A stretch of 64,000 nucleotides of DNA from Lachnospiraceae bacterium. Lineage in GTDB: Bacteria; Bacillota; Clostridia; Lachnospirales; Lachnospiraceae. Numbering within the stretch: position 1 is the stretch's first letter; each line of letters starts with the position of its first letter. Of this stretch, positions 18,287 to 27,893 are shown in pieces. The notes beneath the pieces were generated by a model that saw only the letters and a program-made list of their open reading frames with translations, had not been told where the DNA came from and did not search any database. A program made the translations under genes and the position numbers. The DNA is taken from NCBI GenBank assembly GCA_910575075.1, contig CAJTCY010000019.1, positions 1 through 64,000 on the forward strand. Direction: 5' to 3'.

Positions 18287-18469
18287 TTAATCATTTAATA
18301 ACAAATTTCTTTTTCTCCCATCAGAACACATCGTCTCATAATCAGATTGAGCAGAATCATTATAATATTCCAATACCTTGCCAAAATCATGATCATCATT
18401 ACAATCTTTATATTTTTGCGTATTCTCTTTTTCAGACAAAGCCTCCAATAAATTCCCCACTGCTAACAT
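18287..18469 (-). CDS. Small acidic hypothetical protein
   Basis: A 60-residue protein starting at ATG 18469, with GGGAG 7 bases upstream; a TTG 42 bases earlier is a poorer alternative. It is acidic in the middle (KYKDCNDDHDFGKVLEYYND) and basic near the end (DGRKRN). It is the first gene after a perfect consensus promoter and is followed by the 215-residue gene. A small gene before a larger one recalls toxin-antitoxin pairs, but no known family is recognised. Confidence 0.5.
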   Translation of the reverse strand: MLAVGNLLEALSEKENTQKYKDCNDDHDFGKVLEYYNDSAQSDYETMCSDGRKRNLLLND

Positions 18470-18612
18470 AGCTATTCTCCCTTTTTTAATATTATATTCA
18501 TATTTTTTCAAAAAGCATCTATAACTTTAAGAATAAATACGTCTGAATACCACTGGTAACATATCTTGCCCATTGCATTTGCTAATTTGTTGACGACATT
18601 ACACAATCGGAC

Positions 18613-18641
18613 ATTATACTACAAAAAGCAATAAATGTCAA
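18613..18641 (-). promoter_or_regulatory. Perfect consensus sigma-A promoter of the island gene pair
   Basis: TTGACA (18636-18641), a 17-base spacer and TATAAT (18613-18618) on the minus strand. It would start transcription near 18606, leaving a leader of about 135 bases before the 60-residue gene. The leader has only very short reading frames without ribosome binding sites. 18642-18851 is AT-rich and shows nothing else. Confidence 0.85.
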
Positions 18642-18851
18642 GAAAAACCTTTAAAGCCTTTCAAAGAAACCTGCTGCAGGTTTAAAAATAACAATATTCT
18701 GTGAAACAAACGGATAAACCTATTTAAAACCACAAAATATATTTATATTATGACGAAATTATAACATACACCACCAGAAAATTCCATACATATTTGGCAA
18801 AAACACAAACAAAAATATCCGCAGTCTGTACGTTTTACCAAAATGGTAGCA

Positions 18852-20510
18852 CTATAAATTTTTACATTTTGCTTTTTCCATAAATTCTGCCCATGTGAGA
18901 TAATTTAATTTATTTTCGTTGACTGCGTAATAATTTGCTCTCGGCGTCAAAAAAATGGATTTCACCTCATACCCATACTCATATTCACCTAGAACATATT
19001 TAACTATTTCATCAAGATTCTCTAAAACAACCCTTTCTCTGTTTTCCATTTTTCTTATTACTTCATCTTCGTCAATTTTGCTTTTATCTTTATACAGCAT
19101 TTCAAAAGAAGTAATCGCAGGCTTATAATACTTTATTTCGAAAAGAAGAACTATTTTTCTTTCTGTATCCAGCGCAAGAACGTCTATATCGCCGCAAGCA
19201 GACAGTACTTGTTTTCCTCCTATTTTAATTTTGTCAATTTCAGCACGTGGTATCCATTGACTATCATACTTTTCCATCGGCAGCTTATATCCATTCAAAA
19301 ACAGATAATCTGCTGCACTTATAGCTATGTATTTCGACATTTTCTTTTGCGTCTTAGTAAGTGCCTTGCTAAATTCATTACTTATCTTAAAAATGTCAAT
19401 ATAATCTTTGGATAATATAAATTTTTCAAACGCAGATATGTTCTGTAAGAAGTCAAAATTTCCCACAACAATAAATTCACCATTCTCATAAAAGCTAAAA
19501 AGCTCCAGTTCTTCATCCTTCCGACACTCCCCTATCGCTCTATTGATGGAAAACGCATTTAATAAAGCTTCCAGAGTTTCACAGCCGCATATATCTTCTA
19601 ACGTTGTTTTCTTCAACACTGTCAAAGGCATATTTATAAATAATTTGTCACTTTCAAAGTAATTTTCATAATCATTTCTTGTAGAAAATTCATATCTTAA
19701 CAATCGCCTGCATAAATCTTTATAGTCTTTGCGTTCAAATCCAAATTCTTTTTTTAATAATCCGTCCAAATCTCTTAATATATATTCTGGCGTTTTTGCT
19801 TCTCTTTCTAATTTATCCTTTAACGCTTTGTTTCGAATTATGTAGTCCTCCGCCTTTTCACTGACGCCATTTAACAAGTACTTCGGAAAAAATTTATTTG
19901 TTTCACTGGTTTCAAATGCTTCATAACAAATATCCTCTATACATACATTCTCATTTTGGGTCAGATTACAATTTTCTTCAATAAGATTATACCTCCTTGC
20001 CAAACATAATGCTGTAATAAAATTACTTGCCCCCTGCTCTAAGCTTCCCATCGGATTATTTTCATATTCAACCTCTGATATATCATCCGCAACTCTCAAC
20101 AACAAATTAGAAGCAGATAAATCACTTATAACTTCCCACCCGCATTTCTCCCTATTTTTAAGCAATAGGCGTCTGACTAATTCTCTAACCATCAGAATAG
20201 CAATATGAACTTCACTGTTGCTATAATATTGCAAATGTAGATGGATCTTCTCTTTAAGTCTCTTCAGCACTTCTTGTTTCTGTTCTTGAAGGCAAAGTTC
20301 CTGTTCGATTCCTGCAAGAATTTCTTTTACGACATAATCGACTCCCTCTTCCTGTGACCTGTAATTCTCTATGGAACTTTTCCATTCTTCAAAGGCGCAC
20401 TCTGCTGTTTCCCACATATCCAGCATCTGATAACAATCTTTACACAAATTGCATCCATATATGTTTGCATAGTTCTCGCTTTTTCCACAAATTAAACATT
20501 TTCCCATCAT
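18852..20510 (-). CDS. Zinc-finger protein with PD-(D/E)xK nuclease-like C-terminus
   Basis: A 552-residue protein I cannot assign to a named family. The N-terminus has a four-cysteine finger (CLICGKSENYANIYGCNLCK, residues 5-24, plus a following Cys). The middle 300 residues are helical and charged. Near the C-terminus, GDIDVLALD (around residue 470) followed by LLFEIKYYKPA shows the D...ExK pattern of PD-(D/E)xK nucleases. AGGA stands about 10 bases before the ATG; a second ATG follows directly. It sits in the AT-rich island bounded by direct repeats. A defence or DNA-processing role is possible but not shown; the upstream gene is divergent. Confidence 0.7.
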   Translation of the reverse strand: MMGKCLICGKSENYANIYGCNLCKDCYQMLDMWETAECAFEEWKSSIENYRSQEEGVDYVVKEILAGIEQELCLQEQKQEVLKRLKEKIHLHLQYYSNSEVHIAILMVRELVRRLLLKNREKCGWEVISDLSASNLLLRVADDISEVEYENNPMGSLEQGASNFITALCLARRYNLIEENCNLTQNENVCIEDICYEAFETSETNKFFPKYLLNGVSEKAEDYIIRNKALKDKLEREAKTPEYILRDLDGLLKKEFGFERKDYKDLCRRLLRYEFSTRNDYENYFESDKLFINMPLTVLKKTTLEDICGCETLEALLNAFSINRAIGECRKDEELELFSFYENGEFIVVGNFDFLQNISAFEKFILSKDYIDIFKISNEFSKALTKTQKKMSKYIAISAADYLFLNGYKLPMEKYDSQWIPRAEIDKIKIGGKQVLSACGDIDVLALDTERKIVLLFEIKYYKPAITSFEMLYKDKSKIDEDEVIRKMENRERVVLENLDEIVKYVLGEYEYGYEVKSIFLTPRANYYAVNENKLNYLTWAEFMEKAKCKNL

Positions 20511-20597
20511 TCTTTATATTCCTTTCATTTTCTAAAAATGCAATTGGATAAATTGATTATATTCTAAAAAAATGTCAGATATTGTCGAAAATAAGAA

Positions 20598-20634
20598 AGT
20601 ATCGGTTGTTGTTAAAACTGGGGAAACTCAAACG
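20598..20634. repeat. Solo arm of GGGGAAACTCAAA-type palindromic repeat
   Basis: ATCGGTTGTTGTTAAAACT followed by GGGGAAACTCAAA matches the right arms of repeats at 30327-30360 and 52116-52147 and, inverted, 47344-47376. No left arm is seen. It lies just upstream of the plus-strand gene at 20695 and may carry or disturb its promoter. Confidence 0.7.
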
Positions 20635-20694
20635 TATAGTATAGATTGGCTGTTAGAAGGACAAATTACCATGTTTTTATTTTGGAGGAAAATA

Positions 20695-21354
20695 ATGTTT
20701 GAAAAAGATATCGTAACATTGCATAAACAGGTAATGGAATTTAAGCGTTTCCAAAAGAAATATTATCCGCAAATGACAGAAGAAAATGACAATGGAGAAT
20801 GGGAGATTGGTCTGAGGCAATGGAATGAAATGAACAGTACATATTTAAAGATTATAGAAAATTATATACCAGAATCTATTGAGGAAAATCTAATAGATGA
20901 CATGTTGTATGTAATTGCCAGAGACAGTGAGTGTTCTCATCTCTTAATCAAAACATTACAGTATCCTCAATGGTTTGAAGTATTGTGCCGACACAGCATT
21001 GCAACGGATTACTATAATGCCAGATGGCAGTTTGCTGAACAAATTGGAAATTATAAAGGAGAAAGCGATATCAAAAACTTGCTTTTCTGTTTTATAGAAT
21101 CCAAAGATGAATACACAGAACGCATGGCATTGCAATCTTTATGCGAACATTTTCCTGAACAAGCAGAATCCTATGCTGTGAAATTCTGGAACAGAAATGT
21201 CTACAAGGAAGATGAATATCAAAAAATCATGGCGTTATATGTGTTACACAAAATAAATTCCCCCTTACTAGAAGAATATGCAGCAAAAGCCTATGAAATG
21301 GAATATTGTTACTTGAAAGAATGGGCGAACAAATATGTAAATGAGGTATCGTAG
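20695..21354 (+). CDS. Helical-repeat (HEAT-like) hypothetical protein
   Basis: A 219-residue soluble protein. Start at 20695 is set by GGAGG at 20684-20688, six bases upstream; the reading frame extends upstream only into repeat DNA. The second half shows successive paired helices (YTERMALQSLCEHFPEQAES, YQKIMALYVLHKINSPLLEE), a HEAT- or ARM-like pattern typical of scaffold or immunity-type proteins. No catalytic motif is seen. It is divergent from the zinc-finger/nuclease-like gene and is the only plus-strand gene of the island. The function is unknown. Confidence 0.7.
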   Translation: MFEKDIVTLHKQVMEFKRFQKKYYPQMTEENDNGEWEIGLRQWNEMNSTYLKIIENYIPESIEENLIDDMLYVIARDSECSHLLIKTLQYPQWFEVLCRHSIATDYYNARWQFAEQIGNYKGESDIKNLLFCFIESKDEYTERMALQSLCEHFPEQAESYAVKFWNRNVYKEDEYQKIMALYVLHKINSPLLEEYAAKAYEMEYCYLKEWANKYVNEVS

Positions 21355-21370
21355 TGTTTTCTGAAAAAGT

Positions 21371-21617
21371 GGGAACGCTTTCACACTTTAGCTTGTCAAG
21401 GTCTTTCCTATAGAAGAACAAAGCGGACAAGTCCACATCAACTCCCTAAATCTCTCATTCATGAGGGACTTGGACGATTTGCCGCGCCGGATGCTTATTG
21501 CAAAGCAATAAAATTTCCCCTTGCATCCGTGCGCATCCTGCCCGGAGGGCTTTTTATTCTATAGAAAGATACTTTCACACTTTAGCTTGTCAAGGTCTTT
21601 CTTATAGAATAAAAAAA
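21371..21617. repeat. Composite palindromic repeat, copy 3 (right boundary of accessory island)
   Basis: A half copy of the TTTAGC hairpin (21371-21416) is followed by CAAAGCGGACAAGTCC (21419 on) and the module GGATGCTTATTGCAAAGC to GCGCATCCTGCCCGG (21483-21550). A full hairpin copy with TTCTATAG ends follows (21551-21617). The 21483-21564 stretch differs from 17393-17473 by only a couple of bases and has the same orientation, so the two copies form direct repeats around the island. Confidence 0.85.
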
Positions 21618-21650
21618 TCCATAACTGAAAAATCAACTTATCAGTTACGG
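21611..21650 (-). terminator. Rho-independent terminator of the tRNA-Val/tRNA-Met unit
   Basis: On the minus strand CCGTAACTGA (21641-21650) pairs with TCAGTTATGG (21619-21628), followed by a run of Us (21611-21617). It follows the tRNA-Met gene by about 40 bases. Confidence 0.82.
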
Positions 21651-21692
21651 ACTTCCAATGATGTCCTGATATTTCATTCACCGGTATGTTAG

Positions 21693-21766
21693 TAGCGGAA
21701 GAGGGATTTGAACCCCCGACACCACGGGTATGAACCGTGTGCTCTCGCCAACTGAGCTATTCCGCC
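21693..21766 (-). tRNA. tRNA-Met (CAU)
   Basis: A 74-base cloverleaf: acceptor GGCGGAA pairs with TTCCGCT, anticodon stem CACGG/CCGTG, loop TTCATAC with anticodon CAU, T-arm with GTTCAAATC. The D-arm and acceptor do not have the C1:A72 initiator mismatch, so this is an elongator-type Met tRNA, or possibly Ile-CAU. CCA is not encoded. Confidence 0.93.
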
Positions 21767-21791
21767 ATCTTCAAATGAAACCCGATAAAAA

Positions 21792-21864
21792 TGGGACCTA
21801 CAGGGCTCGAACCTGTGACCCTCTGCTTGTAAGGCAGATGCTCTCCCAGCTGAGCTAAGATCCC
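21792..21864 (-). tRNA. tRNA-Val (UAC)
   Basis: A 73-base cloverleaf: acceptor GGGATCT with AGGTCCC, anticodon stem TCTGC/GCAGA with loop CTTACAA giving anticodon UAC, T-loop GTTCGAGCC. It is transcribed before tRNA-Met, 25 bases away, from the promoter at 21918-21947. Confidence 0.95.
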
Positions 21865-21917
21865 ACGTTTATATCTGACAATCTTCAACAAAACTCTTTC
21901 TTGTCGACTGCTTGACC

Positions 21918-21947
21918 ATTATACTATTATTTCATATGAAAAGTCAA
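21918..21947 (-). promoter_or_regulatory. Promoter of the tRNA-Val/tRNA-Met unit
   Basis: TTGACT (21942-21947), an 18-base spacer and TATAAT (21918-21923) on the minus strand, about 54 bases before tRNA-Val. 21948-22127 holds only a possible weak hairpin (TCTCCCTG/CAGGGAGA, about 22045-22086) after the threonine ammonia-lyase gene. Confidence 0.8.
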
Positions 21948-22127
21948 TACCTTTTTGAAAATTTTTCTAATTTTTTTATTTTTTAATAAATCTCTGTTGA
22001 CCCCCCTTCACATCATCTTATACAGCTGATAGACCATGAGGATATCTCCCTGCCCAGACTTCTCTTGCTTCCTGCAGCAGGGAGAATATTAAAATCCCGT
22101 TCTTTCCTATAAAATAAATAACATCTT

Positions 22128-23339
22128 TTACAGATTCGTTCTCACCAGCTTAGGCTTATACCCTTTCATCTCCAGAGCCTCCATAATCTGCGCTTTATGC
22201 TCTGTGCCAAAGGCTTCCATGGTAATACGCAGCTCCACAGCAGCATTGCGGTTGGTGCTGACAAACTGGTTGTGCTCCAGTTTAATGACATTCCCCTGCC
22301 GTGTGGCAATGGTATCGGCAACCTTGCTCAGTTCTCCAGGTTTATCCGGCAGAAGCACAGATACGGTAAAGATACGGTCTCTAAAGATCAAGCCCTGCTG
22401 TACCACAGAAGACATCGTAATCACATCCATATTGCCGCCGCTTAAAATAGATACTACACGCTTATTTTTCACGTTCAGGTGCCGCAGAGCCGCAACTGTG
22501 AGAAGACCAGAATTTTCTACAATCATTTTATGGTTTTCTACCATATCCAGAAACGCTACAATCAATTCATCGTCTTCCACGGTGATAATCTCGTCCAGAT
22601 TTTCACGGATATAAGGGAAAATAGTTTCACCCGGGGTCTTCACGGCCGTGCCGTCTGCAATGGTACTGACGCCTGGCAGGGTCACAATCTTTCCCGCCTC
22701 AAAAGACGCCTGCATACAATTTGCGCCTGCCGGTTCCACACCAATCACCTTGATCTTAGGATTCAAAAGCTTGGCAAGGGTCGATACTCCGGTGGCAAGC
22801 CCGCCCCCGCCAATGGGAACCAGTATATATTCCACCAGCGGAAGCTCCTTGAAAATCTCCATGGCAATGGTTCCCTGTCCGGTTGCAACTGCAAGATCGT
22901 CAAAGGGATGAATAAACGTATAGCCATGCTCCTTTGCAAGTTCATACGCCTTGTTGCATGCTTCATCGTAAACATCTCCATACAGTACTACTTCTGCACC
23001 GTAGCCTTTCGTGCGGTTTACCTTAATCAAGGGCGTGGTGGTCGGCATAACAATGGTCGCCTTCACTCCGAAGCATTTTGCCGCATAAGCGACTCCCTGC
23101 GCATGGTTTCCTGCGGAAGCAGTAATCAGCCCCTTTTCCCGCTCTTCCTCTGTCAGAGTGCTGATTTTATAGTATGCCCCCCGCACCTTGTATGCTCCGG
23201 TAAACTGCATATTTTCCGGTTTGAGGTACACTTTGTTTTCTGTCTGATCACTCAGGTAATCACTGTATACCAGCTTTGTTTCCAGCGTTACCTCCTTTAC
23301 AATCCTGCTTGCCTCTTCAAATTTATCCAATGTCAGCAT
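22128..23339 (-). CDS. ilvA: Threonine ammonia-lyase, PLP-dependent
   Basis: A 403-residue enzyme that deaminates threonine to 2-oxobutanoate, for isoleucine synthesis or threonine breakdown. The PLP lysine is in FTGAYKVRGA near residue 50, the phosphate-binding loop is GGGGLATGVS near 180, and a C-terminal ACT-like domain covers about 325-403. This is the length and layout of the shorter TdcB/IlvA forms with a single ACT domain. Start at ATG 23339, with AGGAG 10 bases upstream; a GTG nine bases earlier is too close to that site. It follows ftsY on the same strand by 36 bases. Confidence 0.93.
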   Translation of the reverse strand: MLTLDKFEEASRIVKEVTLETKLVYSDYLSDQTENKVYLKPENMQFTGAYKVRGAYYKISTLTEEEREKGLITASAGNHAQGVAYAAKCFGVKATIVMPTTTPLIKVNRTKGYGAEVVLYGDVYDEACNKAYELAKEHGYTFIHPFDDLAVATGQGTIAMEIFKELPLVEYILVPIGGGGLATGVSTLAKLLNPKIKVIGVEPAGANCMQASFEAGKIVTLPGVSTIADGTAVKTPGETIFPYIRENLDEIITVEDDELIVAFLDMVENHKMIVENSGLLTVAALRHLNVKNKRVVSILSGGNMDVITMSSVVQQGLIFRDRIFTVSVLLPDKPGELSKVADTIATRQGNVIKLEHNQFVSTNRNAAVELRITMEAFGTEHKAQIMEALEMKGYKPKLVRTNL

Positions 23340-23375
23340 CTTTCTCACTCTCCTGTTCTTTGCTCTTTGTCCTGG

Positions 23376-24317
23376 CTATGCCGTCTCTTCTTCTCTGGCG
23401 AACAATGCGTTGACAAACTGTTCTGAATCAAACTTCTGCAGATCGTCGATCGTTTCACCCACGCCGATATACTTGACTGGAATGCCAAGCTCTGACTGAA
23501 TGGCTACTGCAATGCCGCCTTTTGCCGTTCCATCCATTTTTGTCAAAATGATGCCTGTGATATCTGCCACTTCTGAAAACTGTTTTGCCTGTGCCAGGGC
23601 ATTCTGGCCTGTGGTTCCGTCCAGAACCACCAAAGTCTCCCGAAAAGCGCCAGGGTATTCTTTTTCCAGAATACGGTGAATCTTCTTAAGCTCTTCCATA
23701 AGGTTTTTCTTATTGTGGAGCCGTCCTGCCGTATCGCAGAGCAGAACATCCGCATTTCTGGCTTTTGCAGCCGCCACTGCATCATAAACCACGGAAGCAG
23801 GATCTGCGCCCTCCTGGCCGCCGATCATCTCTACCCCGGCGCGATGCGCCCATTCACCGAGCTGTTCGCCAGCCGCTGCCCGGAAGGTATCTGCCGCCGC
23901 CAGAACCACCTTTCTTCCCTGCTCTTTCAGCTTTCCAGCAAGCTTGCCGACAGAGGTCGTCTTCCCCACGCCATTGACTCCGATAACCAGCACTACCGAT
24001 TGCTCCTGTTCAAACCGGTATGCCGTTTCACCCACGTCCATCTGTTCCTTGATGCTGGCGATCAGAAGCTCTTTACATGCCTCCGGCTCCTTGATATGCT
24101 GTTCTTTCACTTTCTGCTTTAAATTCTCGATAATTTCAGTAGTGGCATGAATCCCCAGATCTCCCATAATGAGGATTTCTTCGATCTCTTCATAGAAATC
24201 TTCGTCTATTTTGGAAAAACCGCTGAAAATAGAATCAATCCCTGAGACGATATTGTCTCTTGTTTTCGTCAGTCCTTGTACCAGACGTCTGAAAAATCCT
24301 TTCTTTTCTTCTGCCAT
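23376..24317 (-). CDS. ftsY: Signal recognition particle receptor FtsY
   Basis: A 313-residue SRP GTPase that docks SRP-ribosome complexes at the membrane. It has a short N-terminal charged segment, the helical N domain, and the G domain with GVNGVGKTTSVGKLA (near residue 113), DTFRAAAGEQL, DTAGRLHNKKNLM and TKMDGTAKGG. It lacks the long acidic A-domain of Gram-negative forms. It lies 15 bases after smc, in the conserved rnc-smc-ftsY order. Confidence 0.97.
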   Translation of the reverse strand: MAEEKKGFFRRLVQGLTKTRDNIVSGIDSIFSGFSKIDEDFYEEIEEILIMGDLGIHATTEIIENLKQKVKEQHIKEPEACKELLIASIKEQMDVGETAYRFEQEQSVVLVIGVNGVGKTTSVGKLAGKLKEQGRKVVLAAADTFRAAAGEQLGEWAHRAGVEMIGGQEGADPASVVYDAVAAAKARNADVLLCDTAGRLHNKKNLMEELKKIHRILEKEYPGAFRETLVVLDGTTGQNALAQAKQFSEVADITGIILTKMDGTAKGGIAVAIQSELGIPVKYIGVGETIDDLQKFDSEQFVNALFAREEETA

Positions 24318-24332
24318 AACTTCATCTCCTTC

Positions 24333-27300
24333 TTATTGGTCTAAATCCTCTTCTATCAGGTTTACCGATACCAGCGTGGAAACGCCTTTCTCCTGCATGG
24401 TTATTCCATAGAGACGGTCTGCCGCCGCCATGGTTCCTCTTCTATGGGTAATCACAATAAACTGTGTATTTTTTGTCAGTTTGTGCAGATAATTTGCAAA
24501 GCGCCCCACATTAGAATCATCCAGCGCCGCCTCAATTTCATCTAACAGGCAAAATGGAGAAGGCTTTAAATTCTGAATAGCAAACAAGAGAGAAATTGCC
24601 GTCAATGATTTCTCTCCTCCGGACATCTGCATCATATTCTGCAGCTTTTTGCCAGGAGGCTGGGCAATAATACGTATTCCGCACTCCAGAATATCCTCAT
24701 CCTCCACCAATTCCAGTGTTCCTTTTCCACCGCCGAACAATTCCTTGAATACTTTATTAAACTCTGTCTGTATCTGCGTAAATTTTTCCATAAACTGCTT
24801 GCGCATCCCCACGTCCAGCTCTTCAATAATATCCAGAAGCGTCTTTTCCGCTTCCACCAGATCATCATGCTGGGTTTTCATAAACACGTACCGTTCCGAC
24901 AAGCTTCGGTAATCCTCAATCGCATTGACATTCACATCTCCCAGTTTGCGGATCTCGTCCTTAATCTCTGCAATCATCTTTTTCAATTCCGAAGGATTGT
25001 CATATTCCTGGTTGCGAAGTTCCATGGCATGGTGCAGCGTAAGTTCATACTCTTCCCACATATAGTTGCTCTGGTTTTCCGCCTGCTCCTGAAGTTTTTC
25101 CTTCTGGCTGTTCAGACGGTACTGCTCCTTGTCCAAATCATTGATCCGCCTGGAAAATTCCTCTTGTTTCTGGAAAAATCCCCGGTATTGCTGAGACATT
25201 TCCTCTCGGTCCTTCTCACTCTCAGCAATCTTTTTCTCCAGTTCTTCATGCGCTGCTGCGGATGCTACAATGGTCTTGCTGATTTCCTCAATATCCTGCT
25301 GTTTTTTTGCCGCGTCTGACCTGGAATCGTCTTTTTCCTGTTTTGCCGCTAAAAGGTCTGCCTCCAATTTCTTCAGCTCTCCCTGAAGACGGGAAATATT
25401 TTCTTTCAGATAATTCACCTTTTGTATCAGGTTCGCTTCCTCCAGCTGTACTTTAGACACGGTGCTCTGGCTTTCTTCTGCCAGGCGGTTCTGCCTGTCT
25501 AAGATTTCCTGCAGATTTCTGTTTTCTTCTTCAATTTCTTTCTCTCTTTGGTCTGCCGCCTGAATTTCCTGCTGTATCAGCGTACAGCTCTCACTGATTT
25601 CTTTCAATTGATATTCCATTTCCCGGCTCTCCATCTGAAGACCTGAAAACTGGCTGTCATTTTCTTCTTGCTGTTCCCTGGCACGGTCCAGATTCATTTT
25701 CTCTGTGTTCTGTGCAAGCATTGCCTGTTTCAAATCTTCCCGTATCTGCTCTGCATCCTCTTTCAGAAGTTCTCTTGCCGTACGGATTTCTTCCAGCCGG
25801 CTGCGGTGCTTCTCAATGGCAGACTTTACAGACTCTGCCGACTTCTGTAAATCTTCAATCTCGCGCTTTCTTCCCAGCAGATTGCTGGTATTTTTAAAAG
25901 CTCCTCCTGTCATGGAACCCCCAGGATTTAAAGATTCTCCTTCCAGGGTCACAATCCTTAAACTGTACTGGTATTTCCGGGCAAGTGCGATAGCATGGTC
26001 AATGGTGTCCACCACATAAGTCCTGCCCAGCAGATACGTTTTTAATCCAGCAAATTTACTGTCTGCCTGCACCAGCTCACTGCCGACGCCAATCACGCCC
26101 GTTTCTTTTAAGGCCGCCTGGTTTATCTGCGGTGTTTTCCTGCCCACGCTGGTCAATGGCAGAAAGGTGGCGCGTCCAAAACGATTCTTCTTCAGATAGG
26201 CAATCATTTTCTTTGCTGTCTCTTCATCGCTGGTGACTATATTTTGAATACTGCCTCCCAGAGCTGTCTCAATGGCAATCTCATACTGCTTGTCCACCTG
26301 AATCAAATCAGCCACAACCCCCAGAAGCCCCGGCTCTGCATCTTTCTTCTCCATAACCCGCCGAATGGAATTACCATAACCGTCATAACGTTCTGCAATG
26401 TTTATCAGTGATTCCAGCCTGGACTGCTCTCTGTGATACCGTGCGGTATCCTGTTCCAGAGCTTTGGCCGTCTCTGCCTGTTTCTCCTGCCATTCGCGAT
26501 TCTTCTGCTCCAGTTTCTGTTCCTGTTCCAACAGTTCCAGATAATGTTGTTTCGCCTGTTGGTATTTCTGTTCACACGTTTCCACCATAAACTGCAGCTC
26601 TTCTTCTTCACTTTTCTGTTCCAGCAAGCGCTTGCTGAGCTCAGCCCTGCGGATATTTACCTGCTCCTGCATGGTATCGTAACGCTGCTGCCTTGCTTTC
26701 GTAGAAGCTTTGTTATTCAGAAGCTCAATCATCTCATTCTTGCCGTCTTCCATTCCACGGCTGCAGCGGGCAATTTCTTCTTGAATCTCCTGATGCCGCG
26801 CCATCACATTGCTCTTTCGTTCCTCCACCGATTTCAGCAGATCATTTGCCTGGGCAAGTTCTTTCTGAAAACCTTTCTGCTGCTCTGTCCGCTCTGACTT
26901 CTCCTGATCAATCTCCTCCTGACGTGTATGAAAATGTTCTTCACTCTGCTGCAAAGCATGAATCTGTTCCTTCAAGACATTGATCTGTCCCTCCAGTTTT
27001 CCCTTAAGAACAGTGGTATTGCCCATTTCTTCCCGGAAAGCAGCCAGCTCTTCCTCTTTTTCCTTCATGCTCTGTTCCATCTGCTCATATTCCGCTTTGA
27101 TGCTGTGATATGAGCTGTTGGATTCTTTCAGGTCATGGTCCACAATGCGGATTTTCTCTTCCAGTTCCCGAGACTGTTCCTGCACCCGCTCCATATCCAT
27201 CAAGAACATATTCACATCATAGGTTTTTAATTCTTCTCTCTTCTTGAGATAAATTTTTGCTTTCTCTGCCTGGCGTTCCAGCGGCCCTACCTGCTTCTCC

Positions 27301-27893
27301 AGCTCTGCCAGAATATCGTTGACACGCACCAGATTCTGACGCTCATCCTCCAGCTTCTTCTGTGCTGTGGCTTTTCTCCGCTTATACTTCACAATTCCTG
27401 CCGCCTCGTCAAAGAGTTCCCGCCGTTCCTCCGGTTTTCCGCTTAAGATCCGCTCAATCTGCCCCTGCCCGATAATAGAATATCCTTCCTTGCCGATTCC
27501 TGTATCGTAAAACAGCTCATTGACGTCTTTTAAGCGGCATGCCGTGCCGTTGATAAGATATTCGCTCTCCCCGGAACGATACACCCGGCGCGCCACTGTC
27601 ACCTCATTATAATCCACATTTAACTGGCGGTCACTGTTATCCAGCGTAATCGCCACATAGGCGTAGCTAAGCGGTTTGCGGCTCTCTGTACCTGAAAAAA
27701 TAACATCCTGCATGCTGGCGCCACGAAGCTGCTTTGCCCTCTGCTCTCCCAGCACCCAGCGCACTGCATCCGCCACATTGCTCTTTCCGCTCCCATTCGG
27801 TCCTACAATTCCAGTGATTCCATTATGAAATTCAAAAAGAATCTTATTGGCAAAGGATTTAAAGCCATGAACCTCAATACTTTTTAAATACAT
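24333..27893 (-). CDS. smc: Chromosome segregation protein SMC
   Basis: An 1186-residue SMC ATPase that, with ScpA and ScpB, organises and segregates the chromosome. The N-terminal head has [20 protein letters not shown] (residues 32-51). Two long coiled coils (about 165-500 and 670-1010) flank the hinge with [10 protein letters not shown] near 660. The C-terminal head has the signature [18 protein letters not shown] and DEIEAALDD. The full family length is present. Its start overlaps the rnc stop by 10 bases. Confidence 0.98.
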   Translation of the reverse strand: MYLKSIEVHGFKSFANKILFEFHNGITGIVGPNGSGKSNVADAVRWVLGEQRAKQLRGASMQDVIFSGTESRKPLSYAYVAITLDNSDRQLNVDYNEVTVARRVYRSGESEYLINGTACRLKDVNELFYDTGIGKEGYSIIGQGQIERILSGKPEERRELFDEAAGIVKYKRRKATAQKKLEDERQNLVRVNDILAELEKQVGPLERQAEKAKIYLKKREELKTYDVNMFLMDMERVQEQSRELEEKIRIVDHDLKESNSSYHSIKAEYEQMEQSMKEKEEELAAFREEMGNTTVLKGKLEGQINVLKEQIHALQQSEEHFHTRQEEIDQEKSERTEQQKGFQKELAQANDLLKSVEERKSNVMARHQEIQEEIARCSRGMEDGKNEMIELLNNKASTKARQQRYDTMQEQVNIRRAELSKRLLEQKSEEEELQFMVETCEQKYQQAKQHYLELLEQEQKLEQKNREWQEKQAETAKALEQDTARYHREQSRLESLINIAERYDGYGNSIRRVMEKKDAEPGLLGVVADLIQVDKQYEIAIETALGGSIQNIVTSDEETAKKMIAYLKKNRFGRATFLPLTSVGRKTPQINQAALKETGVIGVGSELVQADSKFAGLKTYLLGRTYVVDTIDHAIALARKYQYSLRIVTLEGESLNPGGSMTGGAFKNTSNLLGRKREIEDLQKSAESVKSAIEKHRSRLEEIRTARELLKEDAEQIREDLKQAMLAQNTEKMNLDRAREQQEENDSQFSGLQMESREMEYQLKEISESCTLIQQEIQAADQREKEIEEENRNLQEILDRQNRLAEESQSTVSKVQLEEANLIQKVNYLKENISRLQGELKKLEADLLAAKQEKDDSRSDAAKKQQDIEEISKTIVASAAAHEELEKKIAESEKDREEMSQQYRGFFQKQEEFSRRINDLDKEQYRLNSQKEKLQEQAENQSNYMWEEYELTLHHAMELRNQEYDNPSELKKMIAEIKDEIRKLGDVNVNAIEDYRSLSERYVFMKTQHDDLVEAEKTLLDIIEELDVGMRKQFMEKFTQIQTEFNKVFKELFGGGKGTLELVEDEDILECGIRIIAQPPGKKLQNMMQMSGGEKSLTAISLLFAIQNLKPSPFCLLDEIEAALDDSNVGRFANYLHKLTKNTQFIVITHRRGTMAAADRLYGITMQEKGVSTLVSVNLIEEDLDQ

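Noticed and set aside
22045-22086. Terminator after threonine ammonia-lyase
   Set aside because: TCTCCCTG/CAGGGAGA can pair but the loop is long and no U-run follows.
22479-23426. 315-codon open frame on the plus strand opposite the threonine ammonia-lyase gene
   Set aside because: It is fully antisense to a well-supported gene with clear catalytic motifs, has no ribosome binding site and a composition unlike a real protein.
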